Shown here piece after piece: positions 1 through 8,615 of a stretch of DNA of 37,051 nt. The DNA is taken from contig JADLFU010000306.1 in assembly GCA_020849655.1 (NCBI GenBank), forward strand, positions 1 through 37,051. The letters are read 5' to 3'. Each line of letters opens with the position of its first letter. The stretch's first letter is position 1. The notes beneath the pieces were generated by a model that was not told where the DNA came from, did not search any database, and was given only the letters and a program-made list of their open reading frames with translations. The position numbers were made by a program, and so were the translations under genes. Source of the DNA: Polyangiaceae bacterium (lineage in GTDB: Bacteria > Myxococcota_A > Polyangia > Polyangiales > Polyangiaceae).

Positions 1-743
<743 letters not shown>

Positions 744-746
744 GCC

Positions 747-1253
747 ATGGCCGAGCACCTCACGCTGGAGATCGTCACCCCGTCGGGCGCGAAGCTGTCC
801 GAGGAGGTCACCGAGCTGACGGCGCCGAGCGTCGGCGGCGAGGTCGGCATCCTCCCCGGCCACCTGCCGCTGCTCGCGGCGCTTCGCCCCGGGATCGTGA
901 CGTGGAAGTCGAAGGGCGGCGGCGGCGCGGCGGCGGTCGCGTGGGGGTTCCTCGAGGTGTCGCAGGGCAAGGCGAGCGTGCTCACCGACAAGTACCTGAC
1001 GAAGCCCGAGCTCGACATCGTCGCCGTGCGCGCCGAGCTGAAGGAGCTCGACAAGAAGATCGATCACTTCGAGGGCTCTCGCGCGACGCCCGAGTACACG
1101 ACCCTCGTGAACGAGGAGCTCTGGTGCGCGGCGCAGATGGAGCTGCACGGCGATCCGCCGCCCCCGACCGTCTCGTACGTGGCCGCGTACGGCGCCGCGC
1201 CCGAGGAGCAGACGGAGGGAGAGGGCTCCGAGGCGAAGGTCAAGGAGCACTGA
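747..1253 (+). CDS. atpC: ATP synthase F1 subunit epsilon, with extended C-terminus
   Basis: Epsilon sits in the central stalk of F1 and can inhibit ATP hydrolysis through its C-terminal helices. The N-terminal beta-sandwich is clear: LTLEIVTPSG, then GGEVGILPGHLPLLAALRPG around residues 31-52. The protein has 168 residues, longer than the usual 130-140. The second half is unusual: after the helix AELKELDKKIDHFEG it does not continue as a normal two-helix hairpin but passes through PPPPTV into an acidic, Glu/Lys-rich tail. It starts with ATG 3 nt after the atpD stop, so the two are co-transcribed. The fold assignment is firm; what the divergent C-terminus does is unknown. Confidence 0.93.
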   Translation: MAEHLTLEIVTPSGAKLSEEVTELTAPSVGGEVGILPGHLPLLAALRPGIVTWKSKGGGGAAAVAWGFLEVSQGKASVLTDKYLTKPELDIVAVRAELKELDKKIDHFEGSRATPEYTTLVNEELWCAAQMELHGDPPPPTVSYVAAYGAAPEEQTEGEGSEAKVKEH

Positions 1254-1261
1254 GCGCCGCT

Positions 1262-1286
1262 CCACCCCGGCGACGGACGCGGGTGG
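1262..1286 (+). terminator. Possible terminator hairpin after atpC
   Basis: A 6-bp perfect inverted repeat (ccaccc at 1262-1267, gggtgg at 1281-1286) encloses a 13-nt GC-rich loop 9 nt after the atpC stop. There is no T-run. It is a plausible end for the atp operon but could be chance in such GC-rich DNA. Confidence 0.3.
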
Positions 1287-1326
1287 CCTCGCGGACGATG
1301 CCAAGCGCCGCCCGGTGAAACCACGA

Positions 1327-1332
1327 TAGCCT
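1327..1332 (+). promoter_or_regulatory. Candidate -10 element (TAGCCT) just before a start codon
   Basis: TAGCCT, within GATAGCCTG, lies 8 nt before the ATG at 1341. Transcription from it would begin at or next to the ATG, giving a leaderless or very short leader mRNA. The same GATAGCCTG string precedes the minus-strand start at 33472. No clear -35 is visible. Confidence 0.35.
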
Positions 1333-1340
1333 GACGTTCC

Positions 1341-2891
1341 ATGAGGCGCGGCCGCTCGTACCTGTCGGTGGCCTTGCTCACGCTGGCGACGCTCGGCGAC
1401 GCGCAGGCCGGCGTGCGCGTGAAGTGGGAGCCCGTCGGCGACTTCGACGCAGACAGCGGCGTCGAGTCGCTCGACTTCGAGATCCTCGCGGTGACCGGCC
1501 CGACCACGCGCCTCGTCGGGCTCGACTGGGTGAAGCCAGGCGGGTACGTGTTCAGCGCCTATCAGCAGGCGAGCGTGGGGTGGAAGGCGCTGAAGACGAC
1601 GGGGGGCCCGGCGACGCTGCCGGTGGAGGGCGCCACCGTGGTCGAGGGGCCTTCGCAGACGGTCGTCGCGCTGACGCCGCACGATGTGCTCAGCAAGACG
1701 CCAGCGATGACCTGGATCTTGAATGGATCCACGTGGACGTCGCAGCCGAAGACGTCGTCGGACGAGGACCGCTACGACGCGGCGGCGGCGTTCGACGCGG
1801 ACCGCGGCGTCTCGGTCGTGTTCGGCGGCTCCTGCCCGTCGGGCGCGGCGTGCCTGACCACGCTCGAGTGGGACGGCGCGTCGTGGAAGAAGATCTCCGC
1901 CGCGGGTCCGTCGCCTCGACGGAAGGCGGCGATGGCGTGGGCGAAGGGCGTGGGCGTCGTGATGTTCGGGGGGCGCGGAGAAGACGGCGCGCCGCTCGCC
2001 GACACCTGGGTGTGGGACGGATCGACGTGGACGCCGCGCGACAGCGCCGTGGCGCCGCCTGCCCGTGAGGGCGCCGAGCTCGCGTATGATCCCGCGTCGG
2101 GTCTCGTCGCGCTGTTCGGCGGCGTCGACGTGGAGGCCCCCGAGACGTGGGTGCTCGGCGGCGGCGGCTGGCAGCTCGCGACCCTCGACAGCGCTCCGCC
2201 ACGCGACAAGGTGACCGGCGACTTCTACGAGCTGCACGACTTCGGGTTCGCGACGGATCCCCAGGGCGGACTGCTCGTGGGGGCGCTCGGCGCCGCCGAG
2301 ATCGGCACGTGGCGGGCGAGGCTCTCGCTCGGGGGCGCCGAGTCGTGCACCGGACCGGCGGACTGCGCGTCCGGGTTCTGCGCCGACGGCGTGTGCTGCG
2401 ATGCCCCGTGCGCGGGCGCGTGCGACGCGTGCAGCGTGAAGGCCGGGGCAACGATGGACGGCGTGTGCTCACCGAGGCGACGCGGAGACGACGGCGCGCC
2501 GTCCTGCGGGGCGGCGCGGTGCGATGGCTCGTCCCGGGACTGCCCGACGTCCTGCTCGAGCGACGACGACTGCGCGCCTGGCGTGCGCTGCAGCGCGGGG
2601 AGGTGCACGGAGTCGGAGTGCGCAGATGATTTGTCGGCGAAGGCGAGCTCCGGCCCGCCGACGTCGTGCGCTCCCTACCGATGCCGCGCGGGGCAGTGTC
2701 TGACGACCTGCGCGGCCGGCGCGGACTGCGCCCCCGGCTCCACCTGCTCGACCGCGGGTGCCTGCACCGCGCCGCCGGCGTCGAGCGACGACGGCGGCGG
2801 CTGCGACGTGAGCGACGCGCCGAGCCGCGGGCCGTGGGGGGCGCTCGCGCTGCTGGGCCTGCTGCTGCTGCAGCGCAAGCGGAGGGCGTGA
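1341..2891 (+). CDS. Secreted kelch-like, Cys-rich surface protein with MYXO-CTERM-like tail
   Basis: A 516-residue exported protein of unknown function. An N-terminal signal peptide (about residues 1-24, ending GDAQA) is followed by kelch/galactose-oxidase-like blades. These have recurring patterns such as DAAAAFDADRGVSVVFGG, a central MFGGRGEDG, and TWVWDGSTW, to about residue 330. A Cys-rich region follows (about 335-475) with CASGFCADGVCC and further paired cysteines of the type common in myxobacterial surface proteins. The last 30 residues read DDGGGC, then a short linker, a hydrophobic helix (ALALLGLLLLQ) and a basic end KRRA. This is the layout of a MYXO-CTERM sorting signal, so anchoring or processing at the cell surface is inferred. 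Its stop overlaps the ATG of the next gene (TGATG). The next gene is a paralogue, so the pair probably arose by tandem duplication. Confidence 0.8.
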   Translation: MRRGRSYLSVALLTLATLGDAQAGVRVKWEPVGDFDADSGVESLDFEILAVTGPTTRLVGLDWVKPGGYVFSAYQQASVGWKALKTTGGPATLPVEGATVVEGPSQTVVALTPHDVLSKTPAMTWILNGSTWTSQPKTSSDEDRYDAAAAFDADRGVSVVFGGSCPSGAACLTTLEWDGASWKKISAAGPSPRRKAAMAWAKGVGVVMFGGRGEDGAPLADTWVWDGSTWTPRDSAVAPPAREGAELAYDPASGLVALFGGVDVEAPETWVLGGGGWQLATLDSAPPRDKVTGDFYELHDFGFATDPQGGLLVGALGAAEIGTWRARLSLGGAESCTGPADCASGFCADGVCCDAPCAGACDACSVKAGATMDGVCSPRRRGDDGAPSCGAARCDGSSRDCPTSCSSDDDCAPGVRCSAGRCTESECADDLSAKASSGPPTSCAPYRCRAGQCLTTCAAGADCAPGSTCSTAGACTAPPASSDDGGGCDVSDAPSRGPWGALALLGLLLLQRKRRA

Positions 2892-4399
2892 TGCGGGCGC
2901 GTGCGGCGCTCGCGTCCTCGGCGCTCGTCGTCGCCTGGGCGTCCTCGGCGCACGCCGCCCCCGCGTGGAGAGAGGTGCCGGTGTCGGGGCTGGGACTCAC
3001 GGAGTCCTATTCGGGCTTCTTCGCGTGGGATCCTGCAGCGAGGAGGGCGCGGTTCGTCGGCGCGGACATCACTGACTTCAACGGCTTCGAGGCGGAGGGC
3101 TCGACCTGGACGAAGACCGCGCCCGGGGGACCGCCGCGCCGCGGGGGCTTCAGCGCCGCCTTCGACACCGCGCGAGGCGCCTGGGTCACGTTCGGGGGCG
3201 ACTACAAGGATGTGACGTGGGAGCTCAGCGGGACGAGCTGGACTCAGGTCGACACAGCGGGGCCGGCGGGCCGCTGGTCTGCGGCCATGGCGTTCGACCC
3301 CGTCCGCGGGCGCGCGGTGCTGTTCGGCGGCACCGCGCTCTTCGGCAGCGCGCCTCCCGGCGTCTGCGATGCCCTCGCGTGCCACGACACCTGGGAGTAC
3401 GACGGCAGCTGGCACCCGAAATCGCCCGCGACGACGCCGCCCGCGCGCAACCAGGCGGCGATGTTCTTCCACCCCGGGTTGAAGCGAGTGGTGATGGTGG
3501 GCGGCAAGGGGGCCGACTGCCTGGCCGACACGTGGACGTGGAGCGGCGTTGACTGGGAGAAGCTCGAGGGCGCGACCGCGCCGGCCGCGGGCCGGTCGGC
3601 GGCGGCCGCGTGGGACGAGTCGCGCGCGCGCGCGGTGCTGGTGGTCGCCGACGTCGGTTGCAAAGTGGGCGGGCAGAGGCGCACCTACGAGCTGGTGGGC
3701 AGCGACTGGGTCGAGATCACCGTCTCGACCCCGTGGCTCTACGACGATTTCTCCCTGGCGTACGATCCGACGACGGGCGAGGTGTTCGGCGGCACGTCCC
3801 TGTCGGATCACCTGTTCGTGTACCGCAACCAGCTGCCCCTCGGCGCGGCGTGCGGCGACGCGCTCGGCTGCGAGTCGGGGCACTGCAAGCGCGGCGCGTG
3901 CTGCGCGTCCGCGTGCGAGGGCGCGTGCAGCACCTGCGACGAGGCGACCGGCGCGCCGGCGACAGGGATCTGCGGCGTCGCGCGCGCGGGGCTCGAGGTG
4001 GAGAGCTGCGGGCCCTATCGCTGCAACGGCGTCGACGCGGGCTGCCCCGCGAGCTGCGTCGCTGACACCGACTGCGTCGGCGCGGCGAGGTGCGCGACCG
4101 GCCGGTGTGTCCCGCCCACCACGTGCTCCGAGGACGGCCTGTCTGTGCGGGAGGGCGACGAGCGGAGCTGCGCGCCTTTTCGATGCCGCAGCGGCGCTTG
4201 CCTGGCGAGCTGCGCGACGGGCATGGACTGCGCGCCCGGGCACGTGTGCGCGACGGACGGTCGCTGCGTGGCGCCGCAGGGCGACGACGCCGGCGGGGGG
4301 TGCTCGGTCGGCGCCGCGGCGACGTCGAGCGCGCCCGGCGTCGGGTCGATCCTCGCGCTCGCCCTCCTCTGCGCGAGGAGGAGGCGGAGCACGACGTGA
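2891..4399 (+). CDS. Secreted kelch-like, Cys-rich surface protein with MYXO-CTERM-like tail (paralogue of the preceding gene)
   Basis: A 502-residue paralogue of the upstream protein. The ATG at 2891 is chosen because it overlaps the upstream TGA and directly precedes a clean signal peptide (MRARAALASSALVVAWASSAHA). Kelch-like blades follow with AAFDTARGAWVTFGG, AMAFDPVRGRAVLFGG and TWEYDGSW. A Cys-rich block has CESGHCKRGACC and CEGACSTCDEA. The C-terminus repeats the MYXO-CTERM layout: DDAGGGC, a hydrophobic stretch (VGSILALALLC) and ARRRRS. The stop overlaps the GTG of a Ser/Thr kinase gene (GTGA), so all are translated from one transcript. Function is not known; recognition or adhesion at the surface is only a guess. 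Confidence 0.8.
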   Translation: MRARAALASSALVVAWASSAHAAPAWREVPVSGLGLTESYSGFFAWDPAARRARFVGADITDFNGFEAEGSTWTKTAPGGPPRRGGFSAAFDTARGAWVTFGGDYKDVTWELSGTSWTQVDTAGPAGRWSAAMAFDPVRGRAVLFGGTALFGSAPPGVCDALACHDTWEYDGSWHPKSPATTPPARNQAAMFFHPGLKRVVMVGGKGADCLADTWTWSGVDWEKLEGATAPAAGRSAAAAWDESRARAVLVVADVGCKVGGQRRTYELVGSDWVEITVSTPWLYDDFSLAYDPTTGEVFGGTSLSDHLFVYRNQLPLGAACGDALGCESGHCKRGACCASACEGACSTCDEATGAPATGICGVARAGLEVESCGPYRCNGVDAGCPASCVADTDCVGAARCATGRCVPPTTCSEDGLSVREGDERSCAPFRCRSGACLASCATGMDCAPGHVCATDGRCVAPQGDDAGGGCSVGAAATSSAPGVGSILALALLCARRRRSTT

Positions 4400-5829
4400 G
4401 GGTCGGCGACACGTTCGCTGGCCGCTACCGGATCGACGGCGAGGTGGGCGCCGGCGGGATGGGCGCCGTCTACGCGGTCACGCACCTCGCCACGAAGCGC
4501 AAGGGAGCGCTGAAGGTCATCCTCGGCGACCGGCACGACGCGACGGCCGTACGACGCTTCGGTCGCGAGGCGGAGCTGGCGGGACAGCTCGACACGCGCC
4601 ACGTCGTCTCGGTGTTCGACGCCGGCGCGACGCCGGAGGGCACGCCGTTCCTCGTGATGGAGCTGCTGCGCGGCGAGGATCTGTCGAAGCTCGTCGCGCG
4701 GCGCGGGCGCCTCGTCGAGGATCTGGCGCTCCGCGTGGCCTCGCAGTGCGCGGCGGGCCTGAGCCGCGCCCACGCGCGCGGGATCGTGCACCGCGACATC
4801 AAGACCGCGAACGTGTTCCTCGCCGCGGGCGAGGGCGACGAGATCGTCGTGAAGATCCTCGATTTTGGCATCGCGAAGCTCCGATCGGACGCCGGCGGGC
4901 CCGACGCGCACTCGCTGACGCGCACCGGCTCGCTGCTGGGATCGCCGCTGTACATGTCGCCCGAGCAGGCGCTGGGCGAGCGCTCGCTCGACCACCGCGC
5001 GGATCTCTGGTCGCTCGGGGTCACGCTCTACGAGACGCTCTGCGGGCGCACGCCGTTCCACGACGAGGAGTCGTTCGGCCGCTTGTTGATGGCCATCTGT
5101 CACACCGACGCGCCGCCTGTCGAGCGGTTCGCGAGCGATCTTCGCCCCGAGGTCTGCGACGTGGTGGCGCGCCTGCTGCGACGTGACCGGGACGCGCGCT
5201 TCCAGAGCGCCGACGAGCTGCGCGCCTCCCTGTTGCGGCTCGTGGGCGGACGCGACGGCATCTCCGCGAGTGAGCTGGTCGATGCGGAGGTGGGGCCCGC
5301 CTGCGCGCACCCGTCGAACGACGGCTCGTTCGACGAGACGGTCCCCGCGACCCCGGCCGCCGGGGTGGAGGGACGGTCGAACGACGGCCTCGGTCCCGGC
5401 GGCACGACCCGCGACGGCGCGAGGTGGCGGACGAGGCTCTCCGCGCCCATCCTCGCGGGGGTGGCGGTGGTCACCGCCGGCGCGGGCGGACTTGCCCTCT
5501 CTCGCTCGTCGAGCGCGCGGCGCGCGTCGCCAGAGCGAGAGGCGCCCCCGGTCTCCGCGATGTCTTCGCTGCCCACGACGAGCGCCTCGACGACGCGCTC
5601 CGCCGCGACGGACGACAGCGCCCGCGCGGAGGTGGGCATGGCGCCCAGCCCGCCAGGGTCGACCTCCGTCGGGACGCCGGCGAAGCGCCCACCGCCGACC
5701 TCCCCTCCCCTCGCCACCGTCGCACCTCGCCTCGCCGCCGCCGCGCCTCGCGCGTCCGCGGCGCCCCCGGCGTCGGCCTCGCCTCCCCCTCCCCCGCCCG
5801 CGTTCAGCGGCACCTCCAGGTTCGAATGA
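4396..5829 (+). CDS. Membrane-anchored Hanks-type Ser/Thr protein kinase
   Basis: A 477-residue eukaryotic-like kinase. The GTG at 4396 overlaps the upstream stop (GTGA) and places the glycine loop (GAGGMGAVY, residues 18-26) at the expected distance. The ATP-binding lysine is K40 (ALKVI). The catalytic loop is HRDIKTAN with D134, and the metal-binding DFG is at 156-158. The activation segment ends with SPEQA, a common bacterial form of APE. The kinase domain ends near residue 285. A linker follows, then one membrane segment (about 349-368), then an Ala/Pro/Ser-rich tail on the far side of the membrane with no recognisable sensor fold. All catalytic residues are present, so it should be active. 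It is coupled to genes for two surface proteins upstream and a TPR/PEGA protein downstream, which suggests signalling linked to the envelope. Confidence 0.93.
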   Translation: MRVGDTFAGRYRIDGEVGAGGMGAVYAVTHLATKRKGALKVILGDRHDATAVRRFGREAELAGQLDTRHVVSVFDAGATPEGTPFLVMELLRGEDLSKLVARRGRLVEDLALRVASQCAAGLSRAHARGIVHRDIKTANVFLAAGEGDEIVVKILDFGIAKLRSDAGGPDAHSLTRTGSLLGSPLYMSPEQALGERSLDHRADLWSLGVTLYETLCGRTPFHDEESFGRLLMAICHTDAPPVERFASDLRPEVCDVVARLLRRDRDARFQSADELRASLLRLVGGRDGISASELVDAEVGPACAHPSNDGSFDETVPATPAAGVEGRSNDGLGPGGTTRDGARWRTRLSAPILAGVAVVTAGAGGLALSRSSSARRASPEREAPPVSAMSSLPTTSASTTRSAATDDSARAEVGMAPSPPGSTSVGTPAKRPPPTSPPLATVAPRLAAAAPRASAAPPASASPPPPPPAFSGTSRFE

Positions 5830-7565
5830 CCGAGACCGCACGCCCACGCCGCCCGCGGCGCCACCCGATGGCGCTCTGCCTCGCGCTCTGGCTGCCGCTG
5901 GCCCTGCCGACGAGCGCGCGGGCAGAGGGGCCGACGGAGGATATCGCGGCGGCACAAGCAGAGGCGAAGCTCGCGTTCGAGCGCGGGTACGTGCACATGC
6001 AACGGAAGGCGTTCGACGCGGCGCTCGCGGAGTTCGAGCGGTCGCGCGCGCTGTACCCGACCAAGGGCAACACACGAAACGCCGCCGTGTGCCTCGACCA
6101 GCTCGGCCGCCACGATGAGGCGCTCGATCGGCTCGACGCCTTGCTCCGTGATTTTCCGTCGCTCGAGCAGGACGAGCGCGACGCCATCGGGCGCGAGGTG
6201 GCGCGGCTCCGCGGGCTCGTCGGCTTCCTGGAGATACGCGCCGACGTGCCCGGTGCGCGCGTCGTGATCGACGGACGCGAGCGCGCGACGACGCCGCTCT
6301 CCGCGCCGCTGCGCCTCTCGACCGGCACCCACGCGCTCCGCGTCGTGCGGGAGGGGCACGCCGTGTTCGAGGACCGCGTGACCGTCGCGGCGGGCCAGAT
6401 CGTCACGGTGGACGCGAAGCTGCCCGCGCTGGTGCGTCAGGGGCGGCTGCGCGTCCTCACAGCGGCGGGGTCCGCCCCCGCGAAGGTGAGCGTCGACGGG
6501 CTGATCGTCGGCACGACCCCCTGGGACGGCGCGCTCGCGCCCGGTCGACACGTCGTCTCGCTCGACGGCGGCGGCGACCTCGGCACGCCTCCCGTCTCCG
6601 TCGACGTCCGTGAGGATCAGCCCGCGACGCTGTCGCTCGCGGTGGAGCGCCTGCGCGCCCACCTGCGGATCGATCCCGTGCCGCGAACGGCCGCGGTGGC
6701 GATCGACGGCGTGACGATGGGCTACGGACCGTGGGAGGGGCGGCTGCGTGCCGGTGAGCACGTCGTCGAGGTGTCAGCCGAAGGGTTCCTGACGCTGCGG
6801 CGCGCGCTCTCCATCGCCGAAGACGGGCGCGAGCAGGTGAGGCTGCCGCTCACACGCGATCCGCTCTCACCGTTCTGGGGGGCGCGCGCGCGGTCGCGGC
6901 TGATGCTCGATCTCTCCCTCGGCGGCGCGCTCGCGGCGCGGGGCGCCGGCGGCGATCTCGCGACGTGCAGCGGCTGCGACGCGGGGCTCGGCCACGGCGG
7001 GCGAGCGTTCGTCGGGGGGCTCTACGCGCTGCCGAGCGGAGGGCGCTTCGGGGTCGAGGTCGGCGCGATGGCGCTGCGGATGACCGCGAAGAACGCGGAC
7101 GCGCGGATCGCCATCGGCCCGTCGCGGGCGCCCGGGAGCGCGCAGACGGAGGACGCGCTCGCGTTCGACGGCATGCTCGTCGGCGCCGTCGCGGGGCTGG
7201 CGCCCCCGAGCTGGTCGGTCGTCGAGCTGAGGCTGGGGGCGGGGGTGCTGTTCGGAAGCGTCCGAGACGAGCGCGTGACGAGGGTGGAGGGCGTGACCAC
7301 CACCGCGGCGCAGTCCTCGAGCGCGAGCTACGCCCGGCTCTCGCCCGAGGTGCGAGCGGCGCTGTACGCAGGCGAGAGGCTGGCGATCCGCGCGGGGCTC
7401 GCGGCGACGGCGCTCGTGGCGCTCTCGGCGCCCAGGTGGGATCCCGCGAAGCGCCCCATCGTCGTCCCCAGCGTCGCGTCCCAGGCGGAGTTCGGCGCAG
7501 AGCGCACGAGCGGCGCGTTCGTGGTGCTGATCGAGCCCTCCGTGTCAGCGTCGTACACGTTCTGA
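5826..7565 (+). CDS. TPR and PEGA-repeat envelope protein with C-terminal barrel-like region
   Basis: A 579-residue exported protein. ATG at 5826 overlaps the kinase stop (ATGA) and begins a signal peptide (cleavage after about residue 34, TSARA). A TPR-like segment with AFDAALAEFERSRALYP follows. Three successive PEGA-type domains lie at about residues 137-205, 206-275 and 276-345; each carries the VxIDG or VSVDG turn and a GxHVV strand. The last 230 residues alternate hydrophobic and small residues, contain a CSGCD pair and end with SASYTF. The terminal Phe and amphipathic strands resemble an outer-membrane beta-barrel. PEGA proteins often bind the cell surface or wall; here the protein may link the kinase to the envelope. 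The exact role is unknown. The gene overlaps the convergent downstream gene by 21 bp. Confidence 0.8.
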   Translation: MTETARPRRPRRHPMALCLALWLPLALPTSARAEGPTEDIAAAQAEAKLAFERGYVHMQRKAFDAALAEFERSRALYPTKGNTRNAAVCLDQLGRHDEALDRLDALLRDFPSLEQDERDAIGREVARLRGLVGFLEIRADVPGARVVIDGRERATTPLSAPLRLSTGTHALRVVREGHAVFEDRVTVAAGQIVTVDAKLPALVRQGRLRVLTAAGSAPAKVSVDGLIVGTTPWDGALAPGRHVVSLDGGGDLGTPPVSVDVREDQPATLSLAVERLRAHLRIDPVPRTAAVAIDGVTMGYGPWEGRLRAGEHVVEVSAEGFLTLRRALSIAEDGREQVRLPLTRDPLSPFWGARARSRLMLDLSLGGALAARGAGGDLATCSGCDAGLGHGGRAFVGGLYALPSGGRFGVEVGAMALRMTAKNADARIAIGPSRAPGSAQTEDALAFDGMLVGAVAGLAPPSWSVVELRLGAGVLFGSVRDERVTRVEGVTTTAAQSSSASYARLSPEVRAALYAGERLAIRAGLAATALVALSAPRWDPAKRPIVVPSVASQAEFGAERTSGAFVVLIEPSVSASYTF

Positions 7566-8615
7566 CCGCGGCGCATCGGTGCCGCGCGCGCGCGCCTGCC
7601 ACAGCGCGACGGCCTCCCCGGCGAGCCCGAGGTGGAGGCAGTGGGCGGCCGCGCTGTTGCCGCCGTGGACGCGCACGTGCACCTCACCGCGGTCGAGCCG
7701 CGCGGGAGCGTCGAGGCGGCCGCCGTCCGGCAGCCTGGCGCCGAGCCTCCCGAGGAGCCACGCCGCGACCTCTTTCGTCGACGCGTAGCCCGTCGTCGGA
7801 GCGTCGGAGGTCGACACGAACAGCGTCGCCTCTCCCAGGGCGGCGCGGCGGGCGAACGCGAGGACGGAGGAGAGCGCGGGGGCGTAGACGGCGCCCACGC
7901 GCAGCTCACCGTCCGCGTCCTTCTCGTAGGGCGCGTACAGGCTGTCGAGGAAGAACACCGCGTCGACGCGCGCGGCGTGGTGCTTCAGGATCCTCGTCGT
8001 CGCGGCGAACCCCGCGCTCCACGACGAGAGGGCGACGCGCCCTACCTGTGCCTCGGGATCGCCGGTCGACTCGCGCAGCGTCGCCTCGACGTCCGCGAGC
8101 ATGCCCGTGAACGCGCGAGGGTCCGAGAGCGCCGCTCCGTACACCCGGCTGCCCTCGCCGAGATCGAGCCCCGCGATCACGACCTCGGGCGCGGCGAACA
8201 CGATCGTGCGGCGCGCGGCGTCGGAGAAGTGGAAGTGGAACACCACGTCGTACGCGCCCGATCTCGGCCTCGTGAGAGGCACGCTGATCTTGAGCTTGCC
8301 GCGGGTGACGAAGGGCGCGTGGTCGGCGAACCCGCGATCGGGCGGGGCGCAGGCGAACCGCGGGCGCTCGGCGAACGGCGCGGCGCTCGAGGCCTCGGCG
8401 ACCGCGCTCCCGCTGGCGGAGGCGGCGCTGCTGACGGGCGTGGACGATGGCTCCGACGCGCTGGTCGCCGGAGGCGCATCGGGCGCGCGGGGAGGCGACG
8501 GGGTCGCAGGGCGGGGCTCGGGGGAGACCCCTCCGCACGCGAGCGCGGCGGTGATGAGCCACGCCCCCAGACAGCAGAGCGCGCGCCGGAGGTTCCCGCG
8601 TATGCTGGCGCGCAT
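7545..8615 (-). CDS. Lipoprotein with alpha/beta-hydrolase-like features
   Basis: A 356-residue exported protein. The signal peptide ends in ALAC with C27 as the likely lipidated cysteine, though the lipobox is a weak match. A Pro/Ser/Ala-rich linker runs to about residue 85. The folded part starts with a beta strand pair (YDVVFHFHF) and contains SSWSAG with S200 in the position of a hydrolase nucleophile, an aspartate in FFLDS (D224) and a late histidine (HGGN). These could form a catalytic triad, as in serine esterases. I cannot name the substrate. There is no alternative ATG or GTG before the signal peptide. The start codon overlaps the ATG of the divergent gene (CATG, 8613-8616). Its 3' end overlaps the convergent PEGA gene. 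Confidence 0.7.
   Translation of the reverse strand: MRASIRGNLRRALCCLGAWLITAALACGGVSPEPRPATPSPPRAPDAPPATSASEPSSTPVSSAASASGSAVAEASSAAPFAERPRFACAPPDRGFADHAPFVTRGKLKISVPLTRPRSGAYDVVFHFHFSDAARRTIVFAAPEVVIAGLDLGEGSRVYGAALSDPRAFTGMLADVEATLRESTGDPEAQVGRVALSSWSAGFAATTRILKHHAARVDAVFFLDSLYAPYEKDADGELRVGAVYAPALSSVLAFARRAALGEATLFVSTSDAPTTGYASTKEVAAWLLGRLGARLPDGGRLDAPARLDRGEVHVRVHGGNSAAAHCLHLGLAGEAVALWQARARGTDAPRSERVRR
8601..8606 (+). promoter_or_regulatory. Candidate -10 element (TATGCT)
   Basis: TATGCT ends 7 nt before the ATG at 8614, the spacing seen at several other starts in this window and consistent with a leaderless transcript. It lies inside the coding part of the divergent lipoprotein gene. 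A competing reading is that GGAGG at 8588-8592 serves the ATG at 8602, adding four residues. Confidence 0.3.

Noticed and set aside
4015-6075. Long minus-strand frame opposite the kelch/kinase genes
   Set aside because: Shadow of the kinase gene, low-complexity composition and no motif.
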